A stretch of DNA of 64,000 nucleotides, taken from NCBI RefSeq assembly GCF_025359345.1, contig NZ_JANYGQ010000020.1:1-64000 (forward strand), in the 5' to 3' direction. Position numbers and translations under genes: made by a program. The notes under the pieces are model-generated. The model had not been told where the DNA came from. It saw only the letters and a program-made list of their open reading frames with translations, and did not search any database. Shown one piece after another: positions 55,775 to 64,000 of this stretch (positions are counted from its first letter, which is position 1; each line of letters starts with the position of its first letter). The stretch comes from Mucilaginibacter sp. (GTDB lineage Bacteria; Bacteroidota; Bacteroidia; Sphingobacteriales; Sphingobacteriaceae).

Positions 55775-56362
55775 TTTTTTCTCTTTAGCATAGGCGTCGT
55801 TCAGCTTTTTCAAATAATCAGCTGTAACGTCAAGGCTTGGGTCAGCATATAAAAGCTGGGCATTGCCTGTCTGGAAAGTCAATACCATTTTATAGCCATT
55901 TTCTTTGGCGTATTGTTTAGTGAACTCATAAACTTTTTCGTAAAGTTTTTTGCTTTCGTCGGCCTGGGCGGTTTGCATCTGGGCGCTTGCATTTTGCTCG
56001 TACGATTGTTCAGTTTGCCCTTCGCGCTGTAAACGTTGCTCAGTAGTCTGGCGCTGGTCGGCGCTCAGGGTAGCAGCGTTTTTTTGGTATTCCGCAATTT
56101 CGCGCTGTAAGGCCTGTCTTTTACCACCGACATCATTCTGCATGCTTTTGCCTTTATCTTCAAGGCGTTTGCGCATATCAATCGAGGCATTGTATTTTGT
56201 ATTAACCGTATCTTCGTTTATGTAAACAATTTCGGGTTTTACACTTGTTGCTGCAGCTGGTGTGGCCGGGGTTGCGGGTTTGTTTTGGTTACATGCCACT
56301 ATGCTTCCGGCAAGTAGAGCACCAAGAGCAATTTTTGTAATAATTGAAGCCGAAGTTTTCAT
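55772..56362 (-). CDS. OmpH/Skp-like periplasmic chaperone, lipoprotein form
   Basis: This is a 196-residue protein with a lipoprotein signal (LLAGSIVAC, cysteine 24) and a short TPATPAAA linker. IVYINEDTVNTKYNASIDMRK and a long charged helical region with Q/E repeats (RQTTEQRLQREGQTEQ) match the OmpH/Skp tentacle. The end (YAKENGYKMVLTF) also fits. Skp-type proteins hold unfolded outer-membrane proteins. Most Skp are soluble; this one should be anchored. A good -7 element lies 68-75 bases upstream. Confidence 0.82.
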   Translation of the reverse strand: MKTSASIITKIALGALLAGSIVACNQNKPATPATPAAATSVKPEIVYINEDTVNTKYNASIDMRKRLEDKGKSMQNDVGGKRQALQREIAEYQKNAATLSADQRQTTEQRLQREGQTEQSYEQNASAQMQTAQADESKKLYEKVYEFTKQYAKENGYKMVLTFQTGNAQLLYADPSLDVTADYLKKLNDAYAKEKK

Positions 56363-56429
56363 TGTTTTAATTTGTTTTACTGCGATTTACGCAAAGAATT
56401 TTGCTTGTTTTGATTTATAAAAATTTTGA

Positions 56430-56437
56430 CAAAGATA
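56430..56437 (-). promoter_or_regulatory. -7 promoter element for the OmpH-like gene
   Basis: On the minus strand the sequence reads TATCTTTG, a full TAnnTTTG match, 68 bases before the start codon. No well-spaced -33 TTG is visible. Confidence 0.38.
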
Positions 56438-56462
56438 AACTTTCAGCACAAGTATCCTAATT

Positions 56463-56598
56463 TGATGTGCGAATGTGTAAATGTGCGGTTGTGCGGTTGA
56501 TTTGATGTCCGAATTTGCAGGTGTAAAAGTGAAGAAAACACTCAGAAGAAGATTAATCTCCGCCTTATCCTGTTTCTCACCCACACATCCGCACATCA
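56463..56598. repeat. Inverted repeat in the ompH-like/gyrB divergent region
   Basis: TGATGTGCG at 56463-56471 is the exact inverse of 56590-56598; between are further GTGCGG/CCGCAC and TGCAGG/CTGCAC words. It sits between two divergent start regions, so it is not a terminator by position. It looks like another dispersed intergenic repeat. Confidence 0.55.
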
Positions 56599-56675
56599 AA
56601 AATCTGCACACCAATTTTACATGTTTTCCACACATATTACTTATCCACAAATGCGGTAATATGGGGTATTTTTCG

Positions 56676-56683
56676 TACTTTTG
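56676..56683 (+). promoter_or_regulatory. -7 promoter element for gyrB
   Basis: TACTTTTG is a full match to TAnnTTTG and lies 22 bases before the chosen gyrB ATG, giving a short leader. No convincing TTG is found at -33. Confidence 0.42.
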
Positions 56684-56684
56684 A

Positions 56685-58664
<1,980 letters not shown>

Positions 58665-58687
58665 TATTTATTTGTCTATATTTTTGA

Positions 58688-58719
58688 AGGCCACTTGAGT
58701 AATCAGGTGGCCTTTTTTT
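58688..58719 (+). terminator. Rho-independent terminator of gyrB
   Basis: An 11-bp stem (58688-58698 with 58703-58713, one G-T pair), a 4-base loop and seven T form a clear intrinsic terminator 23 bases after the gyrB stop. Confidence 0.88.
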
Positions 58720-58773
58720 GTGCAGCTAAAAAACAACAGGGTGTCCGAAATCTTATTGTCTATGGAAGAACGG

Positions 58774-58804
58774 TTCCCCTCTTGAGAGGGGCTAGGGGTG
58801 TGTT
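58774..58804 (+). repeat. Hairpin repeat copy A, upstream of the DUF559 gene
   Basis: The core CCCCTCTTGAGAGGGG forms a 7-bp hairpin and is followed by CTAGGGGTGTGTT. The same unit occurs in inverse orientation twice after the gene (copies C and D) and once in modified form in the same orientation (copy B). Confidence 0.85.
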
Positions 58805-58861
58805 ATTGAACTATCCTCCAAAATACTTGGTTTTCCTTAAATTCTTTTCTATTATTGATTT

Positions 58862-59248
58862 ATGCCCCGCAAAATCATCCCATATAATACAAGCCTAAAA
58901 CAATTCGCCAGAAAATTAAGAAACGACAGCACCCTCGGCGAAGTTTTGCTTTGGAATGAACTGAAAGATAAACAAATGTATGGGTACGATTTTCACCGTC
59001 AAAAGCCGCTGTTAAATTATATCGTCGATTTATACTGTTACGAATTGGATTTAGTGATTGAGATTGATGGCCAATATCATAGTTATGAAGAGATATCAAA
59101 TGCTGACGTCTTACGCGATGAGGAACTGGCTGCTTATGATTTAGTTGTCTTGCGATTTACCGAGCGGGAGGTTAGAAAGGATATGGTTAACGTTTTGAGG
59201 ACAATTGAAAATCATATTTTGGAGCACGGGGCTAAAGGGAAAAAGTGA
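58862..59248 (+). CDS. DUF559 endonuclease-domain protein
   Basis: This is a 128-residue protein of the DUF559 family, a Vsr/PD-(D/E)XK-like nuclease fold. It has the expected residues: E27 in STLGEVLLW, then D56, E67, D69 and H73 in YIVDLYCYELDLVIEIDGQYH (in parts), and VVLRFTEREV further on. The gene stands alone, in a nest of hairpin repeats (A before; B, C and D after). Its normal function is not established; the repeat context points to a mobile unit. The ATG at 58862 gives the usual family start. Confidence 0.87.
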   Translation: MPRKIIPYNTSLKQFARKLRNDSTLGEVLLWNELKDKQMYGYDFHRQKPLLNYIVDLYCYELDLVIEIDGQYHSYEEISNADVLRDEELAAYDLVVLRFTEREVRKDMVNVLRTIENHILEHGAKGKK

Positions 59249-59255
59249 CTTTTTG

Positions 59256-59306
59256 TTCCCCTCTTGAGAGGGGGCGCATCTGACTGTGTAGTGGCAGTGG
59301 TGTGTT
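59256..59306 (+). repeat. Hairpin repeat copy B, interrupted
   Basis: The TTCCCCTCTTGAGAGGGG part is the same as in copy A and in the same orientation. The following GGTGTGTT is separated from it by about 25 unrelated bases, so the unit seems to carry an insertion. It starts 7 bases after the DUF559 stop. Confidence 0.7.
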
Positions 59307-59320
59307 CGTCGCCATGCAAT

Positions 59321-59385
59321 ATTCGCAATGCACGCGGGCTGACACACCCCTAACCCCTCTCAAGAGGGGAACTTGTTTTTGGAAC
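59321..59385 (-). repeat. Hairpin repeat copy C (65 bp)
   Basis: This unit holds ATTCGCAATGCACGCGGGCT, then ACACACCCCTAACCCC, the hairpin TCTCAAGAGGGGAAC and TTGTTTTTGGAAC. It is almost identical to copy D, 36 bases further on. The hairpin part is inverse to copy A. Confidence 0.85.
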
Positions 59386-59421
59386 GGAAAAAAGCTATTG
59401 CTTCTCTATTATTCATCGCAA

Positions 59422-59486
59422 ATTCGCAATGCACGCGGGCTAACACACCCCTAACCCCTCTCAAGAGGGGAACTTGTTTTTGGAAC
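59422..59486 (-). repeat. Hairpin repeat copy D (65 bp)
   Basis: This is a direct duplicate of copy C; the only difference I see is A for G before ACACACCCC. With copy C it lies between the DUF559 gene and the protease gene. Confidence 0.85.
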
Positions 59487-59522
59487 ATTTAAGTTTTTGG
59501 TCCGATACAGAGGTCAGTCGCT

Positions 59523-59981
59523 TTATATTGTCCTCTTCAACACCATCTTCTCTTTCCCATAATCAATTACCGCTTTATATTTCATCAATATATCACCACC
59601 TATAACGCCTAAAACTTCGGGGTGCCCGAGCTGGCGATAGGCAATATTTATGGTTGATAAGTCCAATACGGCTACTTCAAATTCATCAACCAAAAGTTTG
59701 CCTATATGCAAGTCGCTAATTAGAGCAGTAGACGATTCCATGGTGGTGGTGCCGAGGCCTGTCGAAAGGCGGTCGCTGATGTTCAATACGGCTTTGGCGT
59801 AGGCTTGCAGCAGGAGGGTTTTGTCGAATGCGGTTTTTGATGCCCCGGTATCAAGCACAACTTTAAACCGTTTGCCAAATACCCGTATGTTTACCAACGG
59901 ATGATAACCTTCCTCATCCAGATCAATGATGTGCAGGGGAACCCGGTATTTTTTTGTGGTTATTTTTTCGGTTTTAGTCAT
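59523..59981 (-). CDS. Retropepsin-like aspartic protease
   Basis: This is a 152-residue single-domain aspartic protease. The active-site motif VVLDTGASKTAF (D44) and the later HPEVLGVIGGDILMKYKAVIDYG (in parts) match the retropepsin-like family, which works as a dimer. It has no signal peptide. Its start overlaps the end of the PAS protein gene by 8 bases (ATGACTAA), so the two are translationally coupled. Substrate unknown. Confidence 0.83.
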   Translation of the reverse strand: MTKTEKITTKKYRVPLHIIDLDEEGYHPLVNIRVFGKRFKVVLDTGASKTAFDKTLLLQAYAKAVLNISDRLSTGLGTTTMESSTALISDLHIGKLLVDEFEVAVLDLSTINIAYRQLGHPEVLGVIGGDILMKYKAVIDYGKEKMVLKRTI

Positions 59982-61530
59982 GGTATGAGGCCTCTTGCGC
60001 CATTTCGATAATTATGGTGTCCATGCGCTGCAGCTCATTTTGAATATGAGCCAGCAACTCCGCGTTGGAGGGATCGTCCTGGAGTAAAATAAACAGGCCC
60101 TGTAAATTAGCTAAGGGGCTGCGTATTAAGTGCGACTGCTTCCAGGCCATATCTTTAATACTGTTAATATGGTTCTGTATCCGTTCATATGCACTTTTTA
60201 AATCATTCTCAGCCTTAAGCTTGGCAGTGATGTCGTTTGTCATCGACAATCTAACCGGGCGGCCTTCAAATATAATGTCGTACGACATTATTTGCACGAA
60301 GATAATTGAACCATCTTTTTTAAGGTGCCGCACGACGCGGCGGCTATCCCAGTTTTTTACCTCCTGCCTGTAGCCTTCCAATTGTTGTTCATAGTCTTCC
60401 TCGGGCCGGAACACCTTTGCGTTTTTATGTATAAGTTCTTCTTTAGTATAGCCGTAAAGGCCAGCTCCGGCATCGTTTACAGCAATTATGGTTTGGTCGT
60501 CCTTGGCGATCATCCACATCGGCATAGGGTTACTATCGAAAAGCAGCCGGTATTGCTGTTCAGAAGATCTCAGTTCCTCTTCGGTTTTCTTTCGCTCGCT
60601 AATGTCAATCATCGAGCCGATAATTGTAGGCAGTCCTTCAATTTCCGCCCTGCTCCCATAAAATTCGACCCAATTTGACGTGCCGTCTTTCTTTTTACCC
60701 TTTGCCTCGTAATTCACACTTTCAACTTCGCCTGCTATCCGTCGCCTTACATTTTCGATTGCAATACCGCGAAAACTTTCATCAAGTATTTGCTCAACAG
60801 CGAAGGTATTGACCATTTCGGCGGGTTCGTAGCCAAATACCTGGGCAAAGCGAGGGTTTACGTAAGTAAATTTACCATCCTGCACAATGTACACGCCTAC
60901 CATTGATTTTTCGGCGATTGTCCTGGATTTTAATTCGGCTTCCCTAAGGCCGGCTTCCATTTTTTTGCGGTAAGTGATATCGCGGGCAATTACCATTATC
61001 CGGTCGCCCTTAAAGCGCTTCACATTTACTTCAACTGTAAAAATGTACCCATCTTTTCTTATAAATCTCCTTTCGCGTATTACAGGCGCGCCTTCGTTAT
61101 CCATCTTTTTTGGCAACGGGTCGATTTTTAACTCCTCCGGGTCAATTATTTGAATAATGGTCATCTTTAGCAATTCTTCGCGGGTGTAGCCCATCATTTG
61201 GCACATTGCAGCATTTACGTCGGTAAACCGGCCCTGTAAATCCAAAATATAAATAGTGTCAGATGCCTGTTCAATAAGCGAGCGGTATTTGTCTTCGCTG
61301 TTCTGCAATTTGCTGTACTTGTTTTTATTTAATCTTAGTTGGGTAAAAAGCAGTATAAGTCCCACTACGATATGACATAGCGGGAAATAAAATTTGGTAA
61401 AAGCTGAACTTATAATCAATCCCTTCAGCGGCAAAATATCAAATATCCATACCACTATAGCTGCGCACCCAGCAATAATAGACATGGTTGCTATTATTAA
61501 AACGATGATATTTTTGTTGGGTTTAAACAT
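59974..61530 (-). CDS. Membrane PAS-domain sensor with DHp-like end and no ATPase domain
   Basis: This is a 518-residue protein. Two membrane segments (about residues 8-30 and 40-64) are followed by three PAS/PAC units starting at about residues 77, 200 and 325 (LIEQASDTIYILDLQGRF, YRKKMEAGLREAE, YRLLFDSNPMPMW). The C-terminal helix pair has QSHLIRSPLANLQGL with H467, as in histidine kinases, but the protein ends 51 residues later, without HATPase_c. It can be a sensor that needs a partner, or the remnant of a kinase. The stop is inside the ATG overlap with the protease gene, so the short end seems stable. Confidence 0.82.
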   Translation of the reverse strand: MFKPNKNIIVLIIATMSIIAGCAAIVVWIFDILPLKGLIISSAFTKFYFPLCHIVVGLILLFTQLRLNKNKYSKLQNSEDKYRSLIEQASDTIYILDLQGRFTDVNAAMCQMMGYTREELLKMTIIQIIDPEELKIDPLPKKMDNEGAPVIRERRFIRKDGYIFTVEVNVKRFKGDRIMVIARDITYRKKMEAGLREAELKSRTIAEKSMVGVYIVQDGKFTYVNPRFAQVFGYEPAEMVNTFAVEQILDESFRGIAIENVRRRIAGEVESVNYEAKGKKKDGTSNWVEFYGSRAEIEGLPTIIGSMIDISERKKTEEELRSSEQQYRLLFDSNPMPMWMIAKDDQTIIAVNDAGAGLYGYTKEELIHKNAKVFRPEEDYEQQLEGYRQEVKNWDSRRVVRHLKKDGSIIFVQIMSYDIIFEGRPVRLSMTNDITAKLKAENDLKSAYERIQNHINSIKDMAWKQSHLIRSPLANLQGLFILLQDDPSNAELLAHIQNELQRMDTIIIEMAQEASYHD

Positions 61531-61961
61531 TTGGAGATGAAAGGTCTGGCTTTAAATTTTTGCTTAAATGTTTAATTAAAGTGTAACGGCTGCGAAAATT
61601 ATTTACTATTGAACAATAAAGCAAAGCGCTTACTGTTAAGATAGGCAAATTTATAGCTAATATTCTTATACGCCACAGCATTTATAATAAATGTGTGCGA
61701 AACACCATTAAATTAACTTGAGCTCGATATAAGAATCGGAACACCTCAAACTTTTACTTCGCCTCACCTAAACGGCGAAGCCCTCATGTAATAATCTTCT
61801 CCAAAGGAGAGGACTTGAGCTTCGCTCCTCGAGGTTTCCTTTTAAGCACCCTCTCCTTTGGAGAGGGCAGGGTGAGGCGACGAGCGGCTATTGTGGTTTT
61901 ACCCGCAGCTTGATCGATCGTATTCCTATACCGAACTTACAATAAATTACTCAATAATTAA
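61531..61961. repeat. Intergenic region with a CTCTCCTTTGGAGAGG repeat (core 61760-61879)
   Basis: No gene is seen in these 431 bases. CGCCTCACC at 61760-61768 is the inverse of GGTGAGGCG at 61871-61879. Inside, CTCCAAAGGAGAG (61800-61812) and the near-palindrome at 61849-61867 form two more hairpins. This is a different unit from the repeats at the DUF559 gene but of similar design. Confidence 0.65.
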
Positions 61962-64000
61962 TTAAAACGGATAGCCTATAGCAAGGTTAAATATGTAATT
62001 GCTTCCGCGCCATCTGGCATCGGTGAAATCGATGCCATTTATTGTGGTGCGCAGGCTGGCCGGCAGGCTCGGCTTTATCAGCGGGAAGCCAATATCAGTC
62101 CGTAAAATGAGCACTGTTAAATCAAGCCGCAGGCCAAAACCGGCATCGACCGCCATTTGATTGATGAAGTTGCTGCCGAATGCTGCGCCCGGTTGAAATT
62201 TATTAGGCCTTAATAGCCAGATATTACCGGCATCAACAAATAAAGCGCCTTCAACAATGCTGAATAGCTTAGGGCGGAATTCGGCATTGGCTTCAATTTT
62301 TATATCTCCCGATTCGTCTGCAAGGAAGTTTGAGCCTGGTGTAAGGCTTGGCGGCAGGTTGTAGGCGCCGGGGCCTATCGACCGCGCCTGGAAGCCCCTC
62401 AAACTATTTGGCCCCCCGATAAAAAATTGCTGACTGTAGGGGAGTACCGTCGAATTGCCATAGGGTAATCCTACCCCCACAAGCAGCCTGCTGGCGAATT
62501 TAATAGCCGGTGTAAGTTTATGGAAAAACCGGAATTCATTCTCCAGCTTAACATACTGGTTAAAAGGCGTGCCGAACAATTTGCTGACTTTGCCGCGCAG
62601 TGTGTCGGCGCCGGTTAGTATACCGTAAAGGTTGCCCGACATGCTCACCTTGCCATTGTAATAAAAAGTATTGGTCCGGTAGTCTTCAGTGGTATTGGTA
62701 TACGTGTACCCGTAGCTCGGGCCGAAGGTAAACTGGTTGTTAATTACGTGGGCCAGCGCTGGGTTGCGGGTATGTTTGATGCTATCCATGTAAATTTTGC
62801 TTACACTGGCGGCATCAACGTAAGTTATGTTTATCAAGTTCAGATCGTGCTGTTTGTGCAGGCTTGGTTTCCAGGAGTAGCCGAACGATCCATTAAATGA
62901 ATTTAGCGTGTATAACTTAGTGCGGTTAATTAAAGTATAACCGGTTGTTAAAATGGTATGGGGAATAAACGCATTGTTCGTAGTGAAATTAAACGGACTT
63001 ATAAACCTTGGCCAGCTGATGGATGGCTGTATACCCGTTTGGTAAACGTTGTAGCCGTTGTTATTACTGCCAAACTGTATATCCGTACTTGCAAACAGGG
63101 TAACCGTAAATAATTCGGCGCCCTTAAAGGTGTTTTTGTTGCGGAAATTAAGGTTTACCTGCGTACCATTATAATTTGCAGATGTTTGCCGTGCCAATAA
63201 ATCGAGCGAGAGCGATTTGCGTTTGTATTGGGTTAGCTGGTAATACACATCTAAAAATGCAGAATCGGGGGTAACATCCTCAAACCTGTTTTTAACATAT
63301 TTAAATGGCCCAAGGTTTATCATCCGGTTTAGCGAACTGTTGTGTTGCGTACGGTTGTAAACATCGCCTGGATGCAGTAACACCGAGTTTTTAAAGGTAA
63401 AGGGCCTCACGGTGTTTTTAGGATCAATAACGTTGTACCAGCGGTATTTTACTGCCGAATCAAGCTTGGTGCCGGTATCGCGTAATGAGTAATGCGGATA
63501 TACGTAGATGTTCCTGATTTTATATATCCATCGTGCTTCATCAGGTGTGGCATCCTTAACCTTCACAAACATATCTATCTGGTGATTGGCTACGGTGCTG
63601 TCGTACCGCATTATCAAATCCTCAGGCGCAAAATAAAAGAAGCCTTCTTCCTTTAAACGGGCGTCAATGCGGACGCGTTCGTTTTTAATAATATCCAGGC
63701 TGTACTTATCGCCAACTTTTAAAAACGTCTGTGCCGATGTGCCGGTAACAGCTGTATCCAAATCATCTTTTTGGGTTGGAAAAGTTATGGAGCGGTAATG
63801 ATACGATGGTCCCGCCTGCACTGTGTAAACCGCCTTGGCGGTTTTGCCTTTACTTACTGTATCTCCACTTACCTGTGCTAAAAAGTAGCTTACATTTTGA
63901 AGCCTGTTTTGCAAAATGCCGCTGTTTTTTTCTAAATCAACATTGCTCACCAATACAGGTGGCTCGCCAAAATGGGTATTTAAATAATGCCGCAGTCCCG
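61962..64000 (-). CDS. BamA/TamA-family outer membrane protein, C-terminal part (5' end outside window)
   Basis: The frame is open to base 64000, giving at least 679 codons; a TTG at 63953 is not the real start. N-terminal parts look like POTRA domains (VYTVQAGPSYHYRSITFP, RIDARLKEEGFFYFAPEDL). The C-terminal barrel has the loop-6 motif GGPNSLRGFQARSIGPGAY and ends in the aromatic IFNLAIGYPF. BamA inserts outer membrane proteins; members of the TamA type act in a similar way. The exact subgroup (BamA, TamA/TamL) is open. Confidence 0.87.
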   Translation of the reverse strand, partial: GLRHYLNTHFGEPPVLVSNVDLEKNSGILQNRLQNVSYFLAQVSGDTVSKGKTAKAVYTVQAGPSYHYRSITFPTQKDDLDTAVTGTSAQTFLKVGDKYSLDIIKNERVRIDARLKEEGFFYFAPEDLIMRYDSTVANHQIDMFVKVKDATPDEARWIYKIRNIYVYPHYSLRDTGTKLDSAVKYRWYNVIDPKNTVRPFTFKNSVLLHPGDVYNRTQHNSSLNRMINLGPFKYVKNRFEDVTPDSAFLDVYYQLTQYKRKSLSLDLLARQTSANYNGTQVNLNFRNKNTFKGAELFTVTLFASTDIQFGSNNNGYNVYQTGIQPSISWPRFISPFNFTTNNAFIPHTILTTGYTLINRTKLYTLNSFNGSFGYSWKPSLHKQHDLNLINITYVDAASVSKIYMDSIKHTRNPALAHVINNQFTFGPSYGYTYTNTTEDYRTNTFYYNGKVSMSGNLYGILTGADTLRGKVSKLFGTPFNQYVKLENEFRFFHKLTPAIKFASRLLVGVGLPYGNSTVLPYSQQFFIGGPNSLRGFQARSIGPGAYNLPPSLTPGSNFLADESGDIKIEANAEFRPKLFSIVEGALFVDAGNIWLLRPNKFQPGAAFGSNFINQMAVDAGFGLRLDLTVLILRTDIGFPLIKPSLPASLRTTINGIDFTDARWRGSNYIFNLAIGYPF

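Noticed and set aside
56387..56650. Minus-strand open frame of 87 codons upstream of gyrB
   Set aside because: It runs through an inverted repeat and the promoter region and shows no protein features.
59256..59486. Possible CRISPR-like array
   Set aside because: Only two full repeats, a single 36-base spacer, a long hairpin-centred unit and no cas genes; it is an intergenic repeat.

Overview
The window is chromosomal DNA from a member of the Bacteroidota, most likely a Mucilaginibacter/Pedobacter-like member of the Sphingobacteriaceae (inference). The supporting signs are a DUF3467 gene directly behind rpoC, Wzi-family capsule proteins, SLBB exporters paired with kinase-less Wzz proteins, several TAnnTTTG-type -7 promoter elements, A-rich rather than Shine-Dalgarno start regions, and DUF559 endonuclease genes with hairpin repeats.

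Layout. 1-2488: the 3' end of rpoC with a strong terminator, then DUF3467 and GDP-L-fucose synthase. 2700-25799: a large plus-strand surface-polysaccharide cluster. It holds an exporter/co-polymerase pair, a six-gene CDP-sugar block, a sugar O-methyltransferase, a flippase, glycosyltransferases, an acyltransferase, a WbsX-type protein, an EpsG-type polymerase, a beta-helix protein and a priming sugar-phosphate transferase. 25800-26851: a gene-poor gap with the wreck of a CapD/FlaA1-type nucleotide-sugar dehydratase. 26852-30900: a lipoprotein and two tandem Wzi-like outer membrane proteins. 30897-46616: a second polysaccharide cluster, mostly on the minus strand, with its own Wzz/SLBB pair, flippase, O-antigen ligase/polymerase-like protein, glycosyltransferases, acyltransferase, 2OG-Fe(II) oxygenase, rmlD and rmlA. 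46708-58664: mainly housekeeping genes (miaA, cca, Sua5-type, dapD, S4 protein, a guanine-deaminase-like enzyme, OmpH-like lipoprotein, gyrB) plus a GT9 transferase and a WcaJ-like priming transferase. 58774-59486: a DUF559 gene embedded in hairpin repeats. 59523-61530: a retropepsin-like protease coupled to a PAS protein that has no ATPase domain. 61962-64000: the 3' part of a BamA/TamA-family gene.

The most interesting system is the block at 6294-13159. It encodes a flavin/iron-sulfur reductase, RfbF, RfbG, an SDR reductase, a thiamine-diphosphate enzyme and RfbH. This is the enzyme set expected for a two-carbon-branched 3,6-dideoxyhexose of the yersiniose type: CDP-glucose is made, dehydrated at C4/C6, deoxygenated at C3 by RfbH plus the reductase, extended by an acetaldehyde unit from pyruvate by a YerE-like enzyme, and reduced at C4 by a YerF-like SDR. 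RfbH carries a histidine in place of the PLP lysine (H220) and cysteines spaced exactly as in the Yersinia E1 iron-sulfur enzyme. The partner reductase has its ferredoxin domain at the C-terminus rather than the N-terminus. Branched-sugar chemistry is inferred, not shown.

Many intergenic spaces in 41.5-62 kb hold different short inverted or dispersed repeats that often contain the stop codon, or a possible start codon, of the adjacent gene. I saw no tRNA, rRNA, CRISPR array or complete insertion sequence.
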